Source of the DNA: CAWBCI01 sp963787195
Lineage (GTDB): Bacteria > Bacteroidota > Bacteroidia > Bacteroidales > JAGOPY01
Direction: 5' to 3'
NCBI GenBank assembly: GCA_963787195.1
Contig: CAWBCI010000026.1
Coordinates: 62,001 to 126,000 of the forward strand
Length of the DNA: 64,000 nt
The position numbers and the translations under genes were made by a program. How positions within the stretch are numbered: position 1 is the first letter of the stretch; each line of letters begins with the position of its first letter. This document shows positions 34,179 through 42,469 of this stretch, in pieces. The notes beneath the pieces were generated by a model that saw only the letters and a list, made by a program, of their open reading frames with translations, did no database searches and was not told the origin of the DNA.

Positions 34179-35156
34179 ATGAGAGTTTTAATTACCGGCG
34201 CCAACGGATTTTTATCGGGTCATATAGTGCAGGAATTGCTCAGATGCGGATACACTGTACGTGCCATGATGAGATCCGGAGCACAAGCCCCTGCCCTTTC
34301 CGGACTTGATATTGAAGTGATTTACGGAAATATCACAAACAAAGCAGATGTGGAAAAGGCGGTCAGAGGATGTGATATTGTTATTCATGCGGCTGCAGAT
34401 ACCAGTCAGTCATATCGCAGCGCTGAAGATTATTACACCGTGAATGTGGAGGCGACCGCGCATATTATAAACGCGCTTGCCTCCGAAAATTGCAAGCGGC
34501 TGATCTTTGTAAGCAGCGCCAATACAATAGGTTATGGTACTGCAACGGATCCTGGAAAAGAAGAGAATGCGGCTTCAGCCCTGTTCTTAAAATCGGGTTA
34601 CGCGAATAGCAAATTCCAGGCCCAGAATATGGTTCTTGAAGCAGTAAAAAAGAATAGAATTGATGCCGTTGTGGTTAATCCAACATTTATAATTGGTCCG
34701 GAAGATTATAATCCGCATTCCGGCAGGATCTTTAAAATGGTACTGAACAGGAAGTTCGTTTTCTATCCTCCCGGAGGTAAAAACTTTGTGGATGTGAGGG
34801 ATGCCGCAAAAGGAATTGTAAATGCTATAAGCAAAGGAAAATCAGGAGAATGCTATTTGATTTCGGGAGAAAATATGTCTTTTCATGATTTCTTCAGGAA
34901 GATTAAAATATTTTCTAAACAAAAGACGAGACTTATTCCCGTACCGGGCTTTATTCTGATCACGGCAGGCTTAATAGGAAGTCTTTTACAAGCTTTGAGG
35001 ATCAGATCGGAATTAAACCTGGTGAATGCCCGTATACTTTGCATTAAGAATTATTATCGAAACACAAAATCCGTTCAGTACCTGGATCTTCCGGTTTCGG
35101 GTATTGATAAAACAATTGAAGATTATCTCAACTGGTTAAAGTCAGAAAATAATTGA
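34179..35156 (+). CDS. NAD-dependent epimerase/dehydratase family protein (dihydroflavonol reductase/3-beta-HSD-like)
   Basis: A 325-residue extended SDR with the motif TGANGFLSGHI at residues 6-16, in which the third Gly of the usual GxxGxxG is Ser, and YANSK as the YxxxK active site. The layout (VIHAAADTSQSY, SSANTIGYG, NPTFIIGPEDYNPHSG, FVDVRDAAKGIV) matches the group of dihydroflavonol-4-reductase and 3-beta-hydroxysteroid-dehydrogenase-like enzymes. Near the C-terminus is a hydrophobic stretch (PGFILITAGLIGSLLQAL). It lies 17 bases after the SDR, so the two probably act in sequence on one substrate. Confidence 0.88.
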   Translation: MRVLITGANGFLSGHIVQELLRCGYTVRAMMRSGAQAPALSGLDIEVIYGNITNKADVEKAVRGCDIVIHAAADTSQSYRSAEDYYTVNVEATAHIINALASENCKRLIFVSSANTIGYGTATDPGKEENAASALFLKSGYANSKFQAQNMVLEAVKKNRIDAVVVNPTFIIGPEDYNPHSGRIFKMVLNRKFVFYPPGGKNFVDVRDAAKGIVNAISKGKSGECYLISGENMSFHDFFRKIKIFSKQKTRLIPVPGFILITAGLIGSLLQALRIRSELNLVNARILCIKNYYRNTKSVQYLDLPVSGIDKTIEDYLNWLKSENN

Positions 35157-35278
35157 ATTCTCATTTTGTTCAAGGAAAACAGCAATGAATAAGGCCCTGA
35201 TTTTTGAATATTTTTCATACCATTTGCAACTATTTGCGGCTACAATTGTCTTTAAATCTGAAATCAAATAATAATAAA

Positions 35279-36346
35279 ATGCTATCAAAAATTACTTTTT
35301 CCCTTATTCTGCTTTTATTTTCAAGTGAAATGATATTCGGCCAGGAAAGAACTGAAAAGAAATTCCCTGCTCAAATGTCTTTGGTTTATCCTGTGGGCAC
35401 AAGCGGTGCAAACAGCCTTCATACAAGTTTTAATTTCTCTCTGAATGCGCTTGCCGGAGCTACATCAGGCATTAAGGGATGCGAAATCGGGGGATTGCTG
35501 AATTATAATGAAAACAATGTTAGCGGAGTTCAAATCGGGGGAATTGGCAATATGACCCGGGGAAATTTCATTGGTTTCAGGACAGGAGGTATTTTCGGAA
35601 CCAGCCATACCTCAAGAGGCTTGCAAATAAACGGAATTTTTACAGGAACAAACGAAGCCAGGGGAGTCCTTTTATCCGGAATTATCAATCTGACTAAGAA
35701 CTCTAAAGTCACCATAGCAGGGATTGCGAATGTAAACCAGGACAGGGTCAAGGGGATTCAATTAGCCGGGATTTATAATTTATCGGACAAGCTGAATGGT
35801 GTCCAGATAGGACTGATCAACGTAGTGGATTCGATCGAAAAAGGTGTTTCAATAGGCCTGATAAGTTATGCCCGTCACAACTACTACCGGCAATGGTCTG
35901 TTTCCTTTGCCGATTATATGAATACGGGAGTGAATTTCCGCTCCGGCACGAAATCCTTGTACAATATTTATAGTGTAGGCCTCAATTATCTTGCTGATCC
36001 CCTGTGGGTTGCCGGCCTTGGTTTCGGCCATATAAGCCCCCTGGGAAAAAACTTCAATTTTCAGCCGGAACTTACAGGTTATGGATATTTCCCCAGGGAT
36101 TTCAGGCATATCCGCTCGACCTATGTCCTGCATCTGAAGATAGGGTTCAACTTTGAACTGAATGAACATTTCTCCCTGACTATCGCACCGGATATTTATG
36201 GTGCATTAAAGTCCAATGAAGGAAAGTATGAAAAGGCGGGATACGAGCAGAGCCCCATTAGCCCAATAGTTTCCCACAAGAATGAAAATAGCAACAGTGT
36301 CCTGGAAGCCGGCATAGGGCTTAGTCTGGAGTTTTGTATTAAGTGA
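35279..36346 (+). CDS. Secreted LA_2272-type surface-repeat protein (outer-membrane barrel-like)
   Basis: The frame opens at 35204 but the ATG at 35279 begins the signal peptide (MLSKITFSLILLLFSSEMIFGQ), so I use it. The mature 330 residues have repeats such as GCEIGGLLNYNENNVSG, GVQIGGIGN and GIQLAGIYNLSD, then a C-terminal barrel-like region. This is the same domain as residues about 200-540 of the 30331 protein, including closely parallel phrases (FRSGTKSLYN against FKSGTKNFYN), but without STN or the regulatory-like domain. Likely an outer-membrane protein whose sigma-coupled relative is at the other end of the operon. It starts 122 bases after the epimerase stop. Confidence 0.85.
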   Translation: MLSKITFSLILLLFSSEMIFGQERTEKKFPAQMSLVYPVGTSGANSLHTSFNFSLNALAGATSGIKGCEIGGLLNYNENNVSGVQIGGIGNMTRGNFIGFRTGGIFGTSHTSRGLQINGIFTGTNEARGVLLSGIINLTKNSKVTIAGIANVNQDRVKGIQLAGIYNLSDKLNGVQIGLINVVDSIEKGVSIGLISYARHNYYRQWSVSFADYMNTGVNFRSGTKSLYNIYSVGLNYLADPLWVAGLGFGHISPLGKNFNFQPELTGYGYFPRDFRHIRSTYVLHLKIGFNFELNEHFSLTIAPDIYGALKSNEGKYEKAGYEQSPISPIVSHKNENSNSVLEAGIGLSLEFCIK

Positions 36347-36410
36347 CCTTTGGATATGATACTTTCATCTTTAATTTAGTGCCTTTTCGCATTTAAAGAA
36401 CTGATTGATG

Positions 36411-36508
36411 TAACGATGTAGCGATATTACGAAATGTCGATATTACGAAGTGATGTTCCATATTCCATTTAATTTGTCAAATCGACATTTCGAAAATTCG
36501 ACAGTTCA
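36411..36508. repeat. Palindromic intergenic element, copy A
   Basis: Begins taacgatgtagcgatattac, contains gaagtgatgttccat and ccatttaatt, and ends atttcgaaaattcgacag. Internal inverted arms cgaaatgtcgat and atcgacatttcg pair perfectly. Three other copies are at 41943, 46012 and 46914. Confidence 0.85.
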
Positions 36509-36553
36509 AAAAAGGGGAAATCTCAGAAAAAGTCTGTCAATTGACATTCAATC

Positions 36554-36943
36554 TTAATTCCGGAATCCTATTCTTCTGCGTTTTTCCTGTTCATCCTCTT
36601 TTTGTTTTACTTGTTCAAGCTGTTTTAAGTATTCGAATATTATCATGATCTTTTTATCCTGTTCAATATCATTCTTTCCCAGATCTTCCATTTTGCGGAG
36701 GATTTCAGAATGAGTCTCAAGTAATTGCCGCATCCTGGTAAATACTCTGATAATCTGGATATTTACCATAATTGCCCTGTCGCCGTTCAAAACACTTGAC
36801 AACATTGCCACGCCTTGTTCTGTAAAAACCAATGGAATCTTCCTTAATCCCATTTTTTCACGTTTGGATATCACAAATTGTTATATCCAATCTTCCATTT
36901 CAGTTTTACTCATCCGGAACATAAAGTCCTGCGGCCTTTCCAT
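36554..36943 (-). pseudogene. ORF6N-domain protein remnant, broken by an in-frame stop
   Basis: The intact part is 106 residues (36554-36874), matching the second half of ORF6N-domain proteins: LRKIPLVFTEQGVAMLSSVL, then a coiled tail ending RRRIGFRN. Upstream in the same frame the sequence still reads ERPQDFMFRMSKTEMEDW, the expected earlier part, followed by a TAA stop two codons later, just before QFVISKREK. The usual first 50 residues are not found. ORF6N proteins are DNA-binding-domain proteins often found in phages and mobile elements. Decayed copy; see a second remnant at 46386. Confidence 0.75.
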
Positions 36944-36984
36944 TAATGGTGACAAGAACAGCCTGATTCAGACCATAGATGTCA

Positions 36985-37163
36985 CGGTGAACTGTGTATC
37001 TGGATGCCGGCACCTAGGGTGCCGATGGCCAGACTCTTGAAAATACAAGCCTGGTTACTAACGAAGCTTTCTCTGCCAGCGGCACTTTAAACAACAGCAA
37101 TGAACCCGGCAGCGGCCCGGGAGGCTATGCCTATAACTGGTGTAATTTAAGAGTTGGTCCCTG
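36985..37163 (+). pseudogene. Possible degraded coding remnant
   Basis: One frame reads VYLDAGT, a stop, then GADGQTLENTSLVTNEAF and on to YAYNWCNLRVGP before a stop at about 37161-37163. The composition looks like secreted-protein coding sequence, but there is no start and no family is recognised. Confidence 0.3.
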
Positions 37164-37356
37164 ACTAAGTTATAATTATGACATCCGGAAAAAGCTGGTG
37201 AAACAGGTCCCCGTATCCCCGGGGAAAATTGACCAGCATATTTTATTGATTAGTAGGATTAAGAAGTGATCATTTTCGAGCAGAAAATGCTCGTCATTCA
37301 TTGCTAAGAATCGTCCTTAAATCCAAATTCTTTTCTGCTGCCAATCGAATTAGATA

Positions 37357-37364
37357 TATTTTTG
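37357..37364 (+). promoter_or_regulatory. Probable -7 box (TATTTTTG) of the ABC transporter operon
   Basis: Perfect TAnnTTTG match 36 bases before the start codon at 37400. No TTTG at the matching -33 position. Confidence 0.45.
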
Positions 37365-37399
37365 TATGTTTTTGAAAAAAATGATTCATCATCCTGTTT

Positions 37400-38338
37400 A
37401 TGGTTAATGATCCTGTAATTGAAGTAAGGAGTATCTATAAGTCTTTTAAAACGGTTCAGGCCGTCAATGGAATTGATCTGCAAATCGGTAAAGGACAGTT
37501 CGTAGCCATTTTAGGGCCTAATGGCGCCGGGAAAACCACGCTTGTTGAAATGATTGAAGGGATACAGAAACCGGATAAAGGCGAAATATTGATCATGGGC
37601 AAGAAGTGGAAAGGCAACGAGGATGAACTTCACCAGATCATCGGTCTGTCGCTTCAGGAAACAAGGTTCATCGACAAGCTGACTGTCATGGAGACTCTGA
37701 AACTCTTTGCCAGCTTTTTCAGGCTTCCGAAAACCAGGGTGGATGAGATCATAGACCTCACCGGACTGGAGGATAAAGTTAAATCTTATGTTGTCAACTT
37801 GTCCGGAGGACAGCGCCAGCGCCTTGCTCTTGGTATTGCGCTGCTCAACGACCCGAAAATCCTGCTGCTTGACGAACCGACCACCGGCCTTGATCCCAAT
37901 GCGCGCCAGGAAGTCTGGACCATTTTGCGGGCTTTGAAAAACAAATCAGCAACCTCCCTCATCCTCACGACCCATTACATGGAAGAAGCGGAACAGCTTT
38001 GCGATTTTATCATCATAATGGATAATGGAATAATCCTTCAACAGGGAACGCTCAGCCAGCTTCTCGAAGAGGATACTGCACAGGAGAAGATCATTGAATT
38101 CTCTCTTGAAAAGACAAGTCTTTCCGTGAAAAAGCTAATGGATAATTCGCCACTTAAAGTGCAATGGGAAGACGGGAAAGACAAAGGTGTACTGATAATC
38201 CGGCAGATTGAAACCGAACTGCCTGAATTCCTTTCCTTGCTTCAGAAATCAAATCTTCACCTGAAAACAATCCATAGCAGGAAGAAAACCCTTGATGATT
38301 TATTTATAACGCTTACCGGAAGGCACCTACATGAATAA
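37400..38338 (+). CDS. ABC transporter ATP-binding protein (ABC-2 exporter type)
   Basis: A 312-residue ATPase: Walker A GPNGAGKTT (about residues 38-46), Q-loop at SLQETRF, signature LSGGQRQR, Walker B ILLLDEPTTGLDPNA, switch His in TTHYMEEAEQ, then a C-terminal extension of about 90 residues as in DrrA/CcmA-like exporters. The last 8 bases overlap the permease start, so the two are translated together. Probable role: energising export of a small molecule, drug or polymer by the next gene product; substrate unknown. Confidence 0.93.
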   Translation: MVNDPVIEVRSIYKSFKTVQAVNGIDLQIGKGQFVAILGPNGAGKTTLVEMIEGIQKPDKGEILIMGKKWKGNEDELHQIIGLSLQETRFIDKLTVMETLKLFASFFRLPKTRVDEIIDLTGLEDKVKSYVVNLSGGQRQRLALGIALLNDPKILLLDEPTTGLDPNARQEVWTILRALKNKSATSLILTTHYMEEAEQLCDFIIIMDNGIILQQGTLSQLLEEDTAQEKIIEFSLEKTSLSVKKLMDNSPLKVQWEDGKDKGVLIIRQIETELPEFLSLLQKSNLHLKTIHSRKKTLDDLFITLTGRHLHE

Positions 38339-39473
38339 ACAGATCATACATAACCAGCTCTTTCATCTTACGGCGGCTTATTTCAAGGAATTGATCCGGG
38401 AACCGGGAGTGCTGTTCTGGGGAATAGCCTTCCCGATCCTGATTTCGCTCGGGCTTGGGATCGCATTTACGAAAAAGACGGATATCGAGCGGAAGGTGGC
38501 TATTATAGAACAAAATTCAGTCGGCAGCGCGAAGGGAGAAAATTATATTATTGATGATTTTCTCCGTAAATATGCCGATACCATAAAATCGCAGGGTTCA
38601 GACAGTTTAAGCTACCGCATCACCATTCCTGATGATAAGATGGGAAATACGATCCTGTTTTTCAGGAAGACCAGCTGGCAGAATGCCATGGCCCTTCTGA
38701 AAAGAGGGAGTTTGAACGTAGTTATTGATGAAAAGGACGGGAAAATACAATATCATTTCGATCCTCAAAATCCGGATGCGCAGCTTACCTATCTCAAACT
38801 GACAAAGCTTTTCGGCAGCCCTGATCCTGAACTCAGTCAAAATTCAGAAAATATAAAGCCCCTGACAGTCACAGGGACCCGCTATATCGATTTCCTTATT
38901 CCCGGTTTGATCGCGATGGGAATCATGATGTCGTGCATGTGGGGATTAAGCTACGGGATCATCGAGAAAAGGTCTAAAAAACTGCTCCGCCGTATGGTTG
39001 CAACGCCGATGAAAAAAAGGTATTTTCTGATTTCTATGATTACAGTCAGGATTGGGATGAACTTCGTGGAATCTGGCTTATTGCTGCTGTTTTCATGGCT
39101 TGTCTTCGGGATCACGATACAGGGAAATATAGCTGCGCTCCTCCTGGTATTCATTGCAGGAAATATCGCTTTTGCCGGCATTGCCGTTTTTATGTCTTCC
39201 CATACTTCGAACACCGAAATCGGCAACGGCTTAATCAATGCCATTGTGATGCCCATGATGGTCATCTCCGGGATATTTTTCAGCTATCACAATTTTCCCG
39301 GCTGGAGCATCCCCTTTATTAAGCTTCTGCCTTTGACCATGCTGGCCGACGCCACCCGGCAGATTTTTATTGAAGGCGCGGGCTTTCAGCAGGTCTCCCT
39401 GTCATTTCTGGTTCTCACTACAATCGGCCTGGTCTTTTTCACTGCCGGATTAAAGATTTTTAAGTGGCACTGA
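38331..39473 (+). CDS. ABC-2 type transporter permease
   Basis: A 380-residue membrane protein with one N-terminal helix (about 25-45), a large extracytoplasmic domain (about 50-190), and five more helices toward the C-terminus, the ABC2_membrane_3 layout. The phrase ISGIFFSYHNFPGWSIPFIKLLPLT matches the family's signature region. Start overlaps the ATPase stop by 8 bases. Ends 59 bases before a convergent DUF488 gene, with no clear terminator between. Confidence 0.92.
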   Translation: MNKQIIHNQLFHLTAAYFKELIREPGVLFWGIAFPILISLGLGIAFTKKTDIERKVAIIEQNSVGSAKGENYIIDDFLRKYADTIKSQGSDSLSYRITIPDDKMGNTILFFRKTSWQNAMALLKRGSLNVVIDEKDGKIQYHFDPQNPDAQLTYLKLTKLFGSPDPELSQNSENIKPLTVTGTRYIDFLIPGLIAMGIMMSCMWGLSYGIIEKRSKKLLRRMVATPMKKRYFLISMITVRIGMNFVESGLLLLFSWLVFGITIQGNIAALLLVFIAGNIAFAGIAVFMSSHTSNTEIGNGLINAIVMPMMVISGIFFSYHNFPGWSIPFIKLLPLTMLADATRQIFIEGAGFQQVSLSFLVLTTIGLVFFTAGLKIFKWH

Positions 39474-39532
39474 TAGCGAGCAGGGCCAACACCCTTATTC
39501 TTTTATCCCTCCGGAATTTCCCGGCATTCCAT

Positions 39533-39886
39533 CTACAACTTGCTGTTCATCAGGAACTCCTTGATTACATTTGCCTGGTTATGAATGCTATCCTTTGCAG
39601 CATATAGCAGAACTACGGTGTCATGCTCTTGTTCAAGTTTGCGGATTCTATACAGTTCCGATTCCTTTTCAGCAAGTTCAAGCTTATATTTTTTCTTGAA
39701 TTCATTCCATTTTTCCACATCATGTCCGAACCATTGACGTAGCTCATTACTGGGAGCTATTTCCTTCATCCATTTATCCCAGATAGCATTCTCTTTTGAC
39801 ACTCCCCTTGGCCATAAGCGATCGACCAGAACTTTGTATTGACCCACATCTGCCACGTATCCATATAATCTTGCAGTGATTATCAT
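39533..39886 (-). CDS. DUF488 family protein (YeaO-like)
   Basis: A 117-residue soluble protein of the DUF488 family, recognised by YKVLVDRLWPRGVSKE near the start, then WDKWMKEIAPSNELRQWFGHD and LLYAAKDSIHNQANVIKEFL near the end. Full length for the short YeaO-like branch. Function is not established. It lies 69 bases downstream of the ric gene in the same direction and may share its transcript. Confidence 0.9.
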   Translation of the reverse strand: MIITARLYGYVADVGQYKVLVDRLWPRGVSKENAIWDKWMKEIAPSNELRQWFGHDVEKWNEFKKKYKLELAEKESELYRIRKLEQEHDTVVLLYAAKDSIHNQANVIKEFLMNSKL

Positions 39887-39955
39887 CTGCTTTCTTTATT
39901 GTGAATGTTCAATTAAAAAATTATAACAGTAATCTTGTTTTATAAGTCTGACCGC

Positions 39956-40690
39956 TTAATTATTTTTTTGCATTAAGCGCGATTCGAGATCGATAGCTTT
40001 GGGGAAGAGAATATTATTTTCAAGATGGATATGCCTGTGCAGGTCGTTTTCGAAGTCTTTGAGCCTCAAAATGGTGGCCTTGTATGTCATGCAAGCATCT
40101 TCAGGTATTTCATAATTATTTGAGATCTCGGCGATGGAGTCGAAGCGACGGCCTTCCGTATCATGTTCCGAAACCATCATCCGGATGGGATTTTCAACAA
40201 AACCAAAAACCGATGCGGAAAGTTCCGAACCTTCCTTATCCGACTTTGCCATTTTTGCAATATAGGGAAACAGCATTATTTCTTCCTTTTGCATATGCAT
40301 AGTCAGATCCCCGGCTGATCCGTTAAACAATTTTCTCAGGTCAAAAAGCTCGGGATGATTTTCACCATGTACATCACAAATTTTATCCAGGCTTTCCTTC
40401 AGGAAAGGGATATTGCTTTTCACATATTGGTGATGCCGTTTCACGATATAATCGCATAAGTCATCCAAAGGAAGGCTGTTGAAAAATTCAGAATCGGGAT
40501 CAATCTTTTCTGTAATTTTTTCCAATTGGTCAATGAGTTCAGCAGGTTCGATCCCGGCATCACTGCATGCTTCCAATATGGATTTACTTCCTCCGCAGCA
40601 GTAATCGATATGGTTTGCCTGGAATACCGGGGCCGTGTTCAGGTTCATTTTAACCACTTCCCCGACCGGTGTATTTGAATTAATTGTCAT
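39956..40690 (-). CDS. ric: Iron-sulfur cluster repair di-iron protein (RIC/ScdA/YtfE)
   Basis: A 244-residue protein with the N-terminal DUF542/ScdA domain (about 1-60: VVKMNLNTAPVFQANHIDYCCGG with the CC pair) and a hemerythrin-like domain holding the His and Glu ligands of a di-iron site (KRHHQYVKSNIPFL, HGENHPELF, MHMQKEEIMLFPYI, SEHDTEGRRFDSI, HRHIHLENNILFPKA). RIC proteins help repair iron-sulfur clusters damaged by nitric oxide or oxidative stress, in the cytoplasm. A full two-box promoter lies immediately upstream. Confidence 0.94.
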   Translation of the reverse strand: MTINSNTPVGEVVKMNLNTAPVFQANHIDYCCGGSKSILEACSDAGIEPAELIDQLEKITEKIDPDSEFFNSLPLDDLCDYIVKRHHQYVKSNIPFLKESLDKICDVHGENHPELFDLRKLFNGSAGDLTMHMQKEEIMLFPYIAKMAKSDKEGSELSASVFGFVENPIRMMVSEHDTEGRRFDSIAEISNNYEIPEDACMTYKATILRLKDFENDLHRHIHLENNILFPKAIDLESRLMQKNN

Positions 40691-40716
40691 AAGATTTTTA
40701 TTTAAATTCTACCTGA

Positions 40717-40748
40717 CAAAAATACAAAAAACTTTAATAAAGGACAAA
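40717..40748 (-). promoter_or_regulatory. Two-box Bacteroidota promoter of ric
   Basis: Reverse-strand TTTG (40745-40748), 20 bases, then TATTTTTG (40717-40724): both boxes of the Bacteroidota housekeeping promoter with standard spacing, 26 bases before the start codon. The -33 box lies within an imperfect inverted repeat (AAGGAC and GGTCTT around five A's, about 40741-40757) that could be an operator. Confidence 0.6.
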
Positions 40749-41025
40749 AAGGTCTTTTATTATTTTTCAAGAATAATTATGAACATGCAATTAGATGATT
40801 TATGCAAATTTAAGCCCTTTGTTATAGGTTTGATGGAATTATGGAATGATTTAGCAACGCAACGAAATATCGAACATTACATTAAAAATCGACAGTCGAC
40901 AATCCACAAATGGACCATTCCTTCTCTGCCTCATGATTTAATATTTTCCAGCCTAAAATTTTAAATTTTCAAAAATATATAGCATTTATAATTTTCCTTA
41001 AATTCGTCACAAAATCATTGATGGT
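40749..41025. other. Intergenic region without a supported gene
   Basis: AT-rich spacer between the ric promoter and the FISUMP gene. A frame starting at 40779 (MNMQLDDLC) reads about 60 codons without recognisable family or ribosome site, so I do not call it. Confidence 0.5.
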
Positions 41026-41934
41026 ATGAAGAATCTTGTACTTTTTATTTCATTTATCATCATCACCATCGGGAACAACCTGGCCCAGGTCGGGATCAGT
41101 ACCGACAGCAGCCAACCCGAAAATTCAGCTATGCTGGATATAAAATCAACCAACAAAGGTTTACTTGTGCCACGTTTGACGCAGGACCAGATCAGGACAA
41201 TCACCAATCCGGTGAACAGTTTGCTGGTATTCTGCACATCTGACGACAAGTTTTACGCCTATCTCGCCTCTTCTTCCGAATGGAAAGAAGTGCTTTTCGG
41301 AACCGGGACCCTGGCCCCTGCCTGCGGGACACCCATCGCCGATGTGCGGGACGGAAAGACATATAATACCGTCCAGATCGGCACACAATGCTGGATGTCG
41401 CAAAATATGAATATTGGCACAAGGATAAACGGCAATCAGGCCCAGGTAAATAACGGCATTATGGAGAAATACTGCTACAATAACCTGGAGACAAATTGTG
41501 ATATATACGGGGGGCTTTATCAATGGGACGAGATGATGCAATTTACCTCCACCCCCGGGGTACAGGGAATTTGTCCTGAAGACTGGCATTTACCCACGGA
41601 TGCAGAGATGGGCATCCTGATCACTTACCTTGGAGGTTTGAGCATGGCAGGCGGGAAGATGAAAGAGGCAGGCACAGTTCGATGGCTTTCGCCCAATACC
41701 GGTGCAACCAACGAAAGCGGTTTTACAGCAGTTCCGGGCAGTTTCCGGGATTATCTGGGGAACTTCAGCACCCCTCTCGGTGAACGTGCATCTTTCTGGA
41801 CTTCCACGCAGAATGGTTCAACTTATGGATGGGACTATACCCTTTATTACAACCAAACTGAAGCCATCCATTTTAGCGGCGCAATGAAAAGCAACGGCTT
41901 CAGCGTGAGATGCATTAAAAATGAAGGGGAATAG
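41026..41934 (+). CDS. Secreted FISUMP-domain protein
   Basis: Signal peptide MKNLVLFISFIIITIGNNLAQ, a linker (VGISTDSSQPENSAMLDIKS) often seen in Bacteroidota surface proteins, and a C-terminal FISUMP domain (Fibrobacter succinogenes major paralogous domain) at about residues 105-300: ADVRDGKTYNTVQIGTQCWM, GICPEDWHLPTDAEM, AVPGSFRDYLGNF, SFWTSTQN, and SVRCIKN at the very end. FISUMP proteins are surface proteins of uncertain function. No T9SS tail follows, so export to the surface is inferred by family only. Confidence 0.9.
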   Translation: MKNLVLFISFIIITIGNNLAQVGISTDSSQPENSAMLDIKSTNKGLLVPRLTQDQIRTITNPVNSLLVFCTSDDKFYAYLASSSEWKEVLFGTGTLAPACGTPIADVRDGKTYNTVQIGTQCWMSQNMNIGTRINGNQAQVNNGIMEKYCYNNLETNCDIYGGLYQWDEMMQFTSTPGVQGICPEDWHLPTDAEMGILITYLGGLSMAGGKMKEAGTVRWLSPNTGATNESGFTAVPGSFRDYLGNFSTPLGERASFWTSTQNGSTYGWDYTLYYNQTEAIHFSGAMKSNGFSVRCIKNEGE

Positions 41935-41942
41935 ATTTAGAA

Positions 41943-42038
41943 GTAACGATGTAACGATATCACGAAATATCGATATCACGAAGTGATGTTCCATGTTCCA
42001 TTTAATTCGTCATATCGATATTTCGACATTTCGACAGT
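41943..42038. repeat. Palindromic intergenic element, copy B
   Basis: Begins gtaacgatgtaacgatatca, with gaagtgatgttccatgttcc in the middle, and ends atttcgacatttcgacag. Arms cgaaatatcgatat and atatcgatatttcg pair perfectly over 14 bases. It lies 9 bases after the FISUMP stop and abuts the end of the convergent oxidase-like gene. Confidence 0.88.
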
Positions 42039-42436
42039 CTACACGATTCTTTCCCTGCCATAGGCCCGGGTTTGAGAGTGTGGATCTCCTCGATATGGAC
42101 CAGGATAAGCGCTTTGGGTTTGTTCATTCCTGCTTTCAAAGCCATCTCAGTGGCTTTTTCAAAAAGTTCACCTTCGGTCTGAACCTCGGGGGTGCCGATG
42201 AAGCGGTAACCATCCAGGGCTTCCCGGTCAACTACGGCTATAGCATCCTTTGATCCATCCAGGATATTCCTGTAAGTCGTTCCGCCAACGCCCTCATTGA
42301 AGATAAGGGTTTCATCGTCAAGGATCCGGGTCGAGCGCTTGGGGGCATTGTTGGGAATTCCTTCTTTACTCACGGTTGCATGAAAACATTGTTGTTTCAT
42401 GATCATATCCTTCATGTCCTGTGTCAGCTTTGCCAT
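42002..42436 (-). CDS. Pyridoxamine 5'-phosphate oxidase-like flavin-binding protein, C-terminus reads into a repeat
   Basis: A small (144-codon) split-barrel protein of the PPOX/FMN-binding family: KQQCFHATVSKEGIPNNAPK at the start, LIFNEGVGGTTYRNILD, AIAVVDREALDGYRFIGTPE and ALILVHIEEIHTLKPGPMAG at the end. A very strong AAGGAGGAAAT ribosome site precedes the ATG. The last dozen residues (CRLSKCRNIDMTN) come from the palindromic element next door. One added A in the AAA run after PMAG would give RIV and a stop at 42039-42041, the family's usual kind of end, so I suspect a single-base loss near the 3' end. Function: flavin-linked reductase or oxidase, substrate unknown. Confidence 0.85.
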   Translation of the reverse strand: MAKLTQDMKDMIMKQQCFHATVSKEGIPNNAPKRSTRILDDETLIFNEGVGGTTYRNILDGSKDAIAVVDREALDGYRFIGTPEVQTEGELFEKATEMALKAGMNKPKALILVHIEEIHTLKPGPMAGKESCRLSKCRNIDMTN

Positions 42437-42461
42437 AATGATTTCCTCCTTTTATTATAAA

Positions 42462-42469
42462 GCAAATGT
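42462..42469 (-). promoter_or_regulatory. Possible -7 box (TACATTTG) of the PPOX-like gene
   Basis: Reverse-strand TACATTTG fits TAnnTTTG, 26 bases upstream of the start codon; -33 box not evident. Confidence 0.4.

Noticed and set aside
37400..39473. ABC pair as an antibiotic-resistance system
   Set aside because: Sequence supports an ABC-2 exporter only; substrate cannot be told.
40635..40964. 109-codon plus-strand frame overlapping the start of ric
   Set aside because: Overlaps a well-supported gene and its promoter; no recognisable product.
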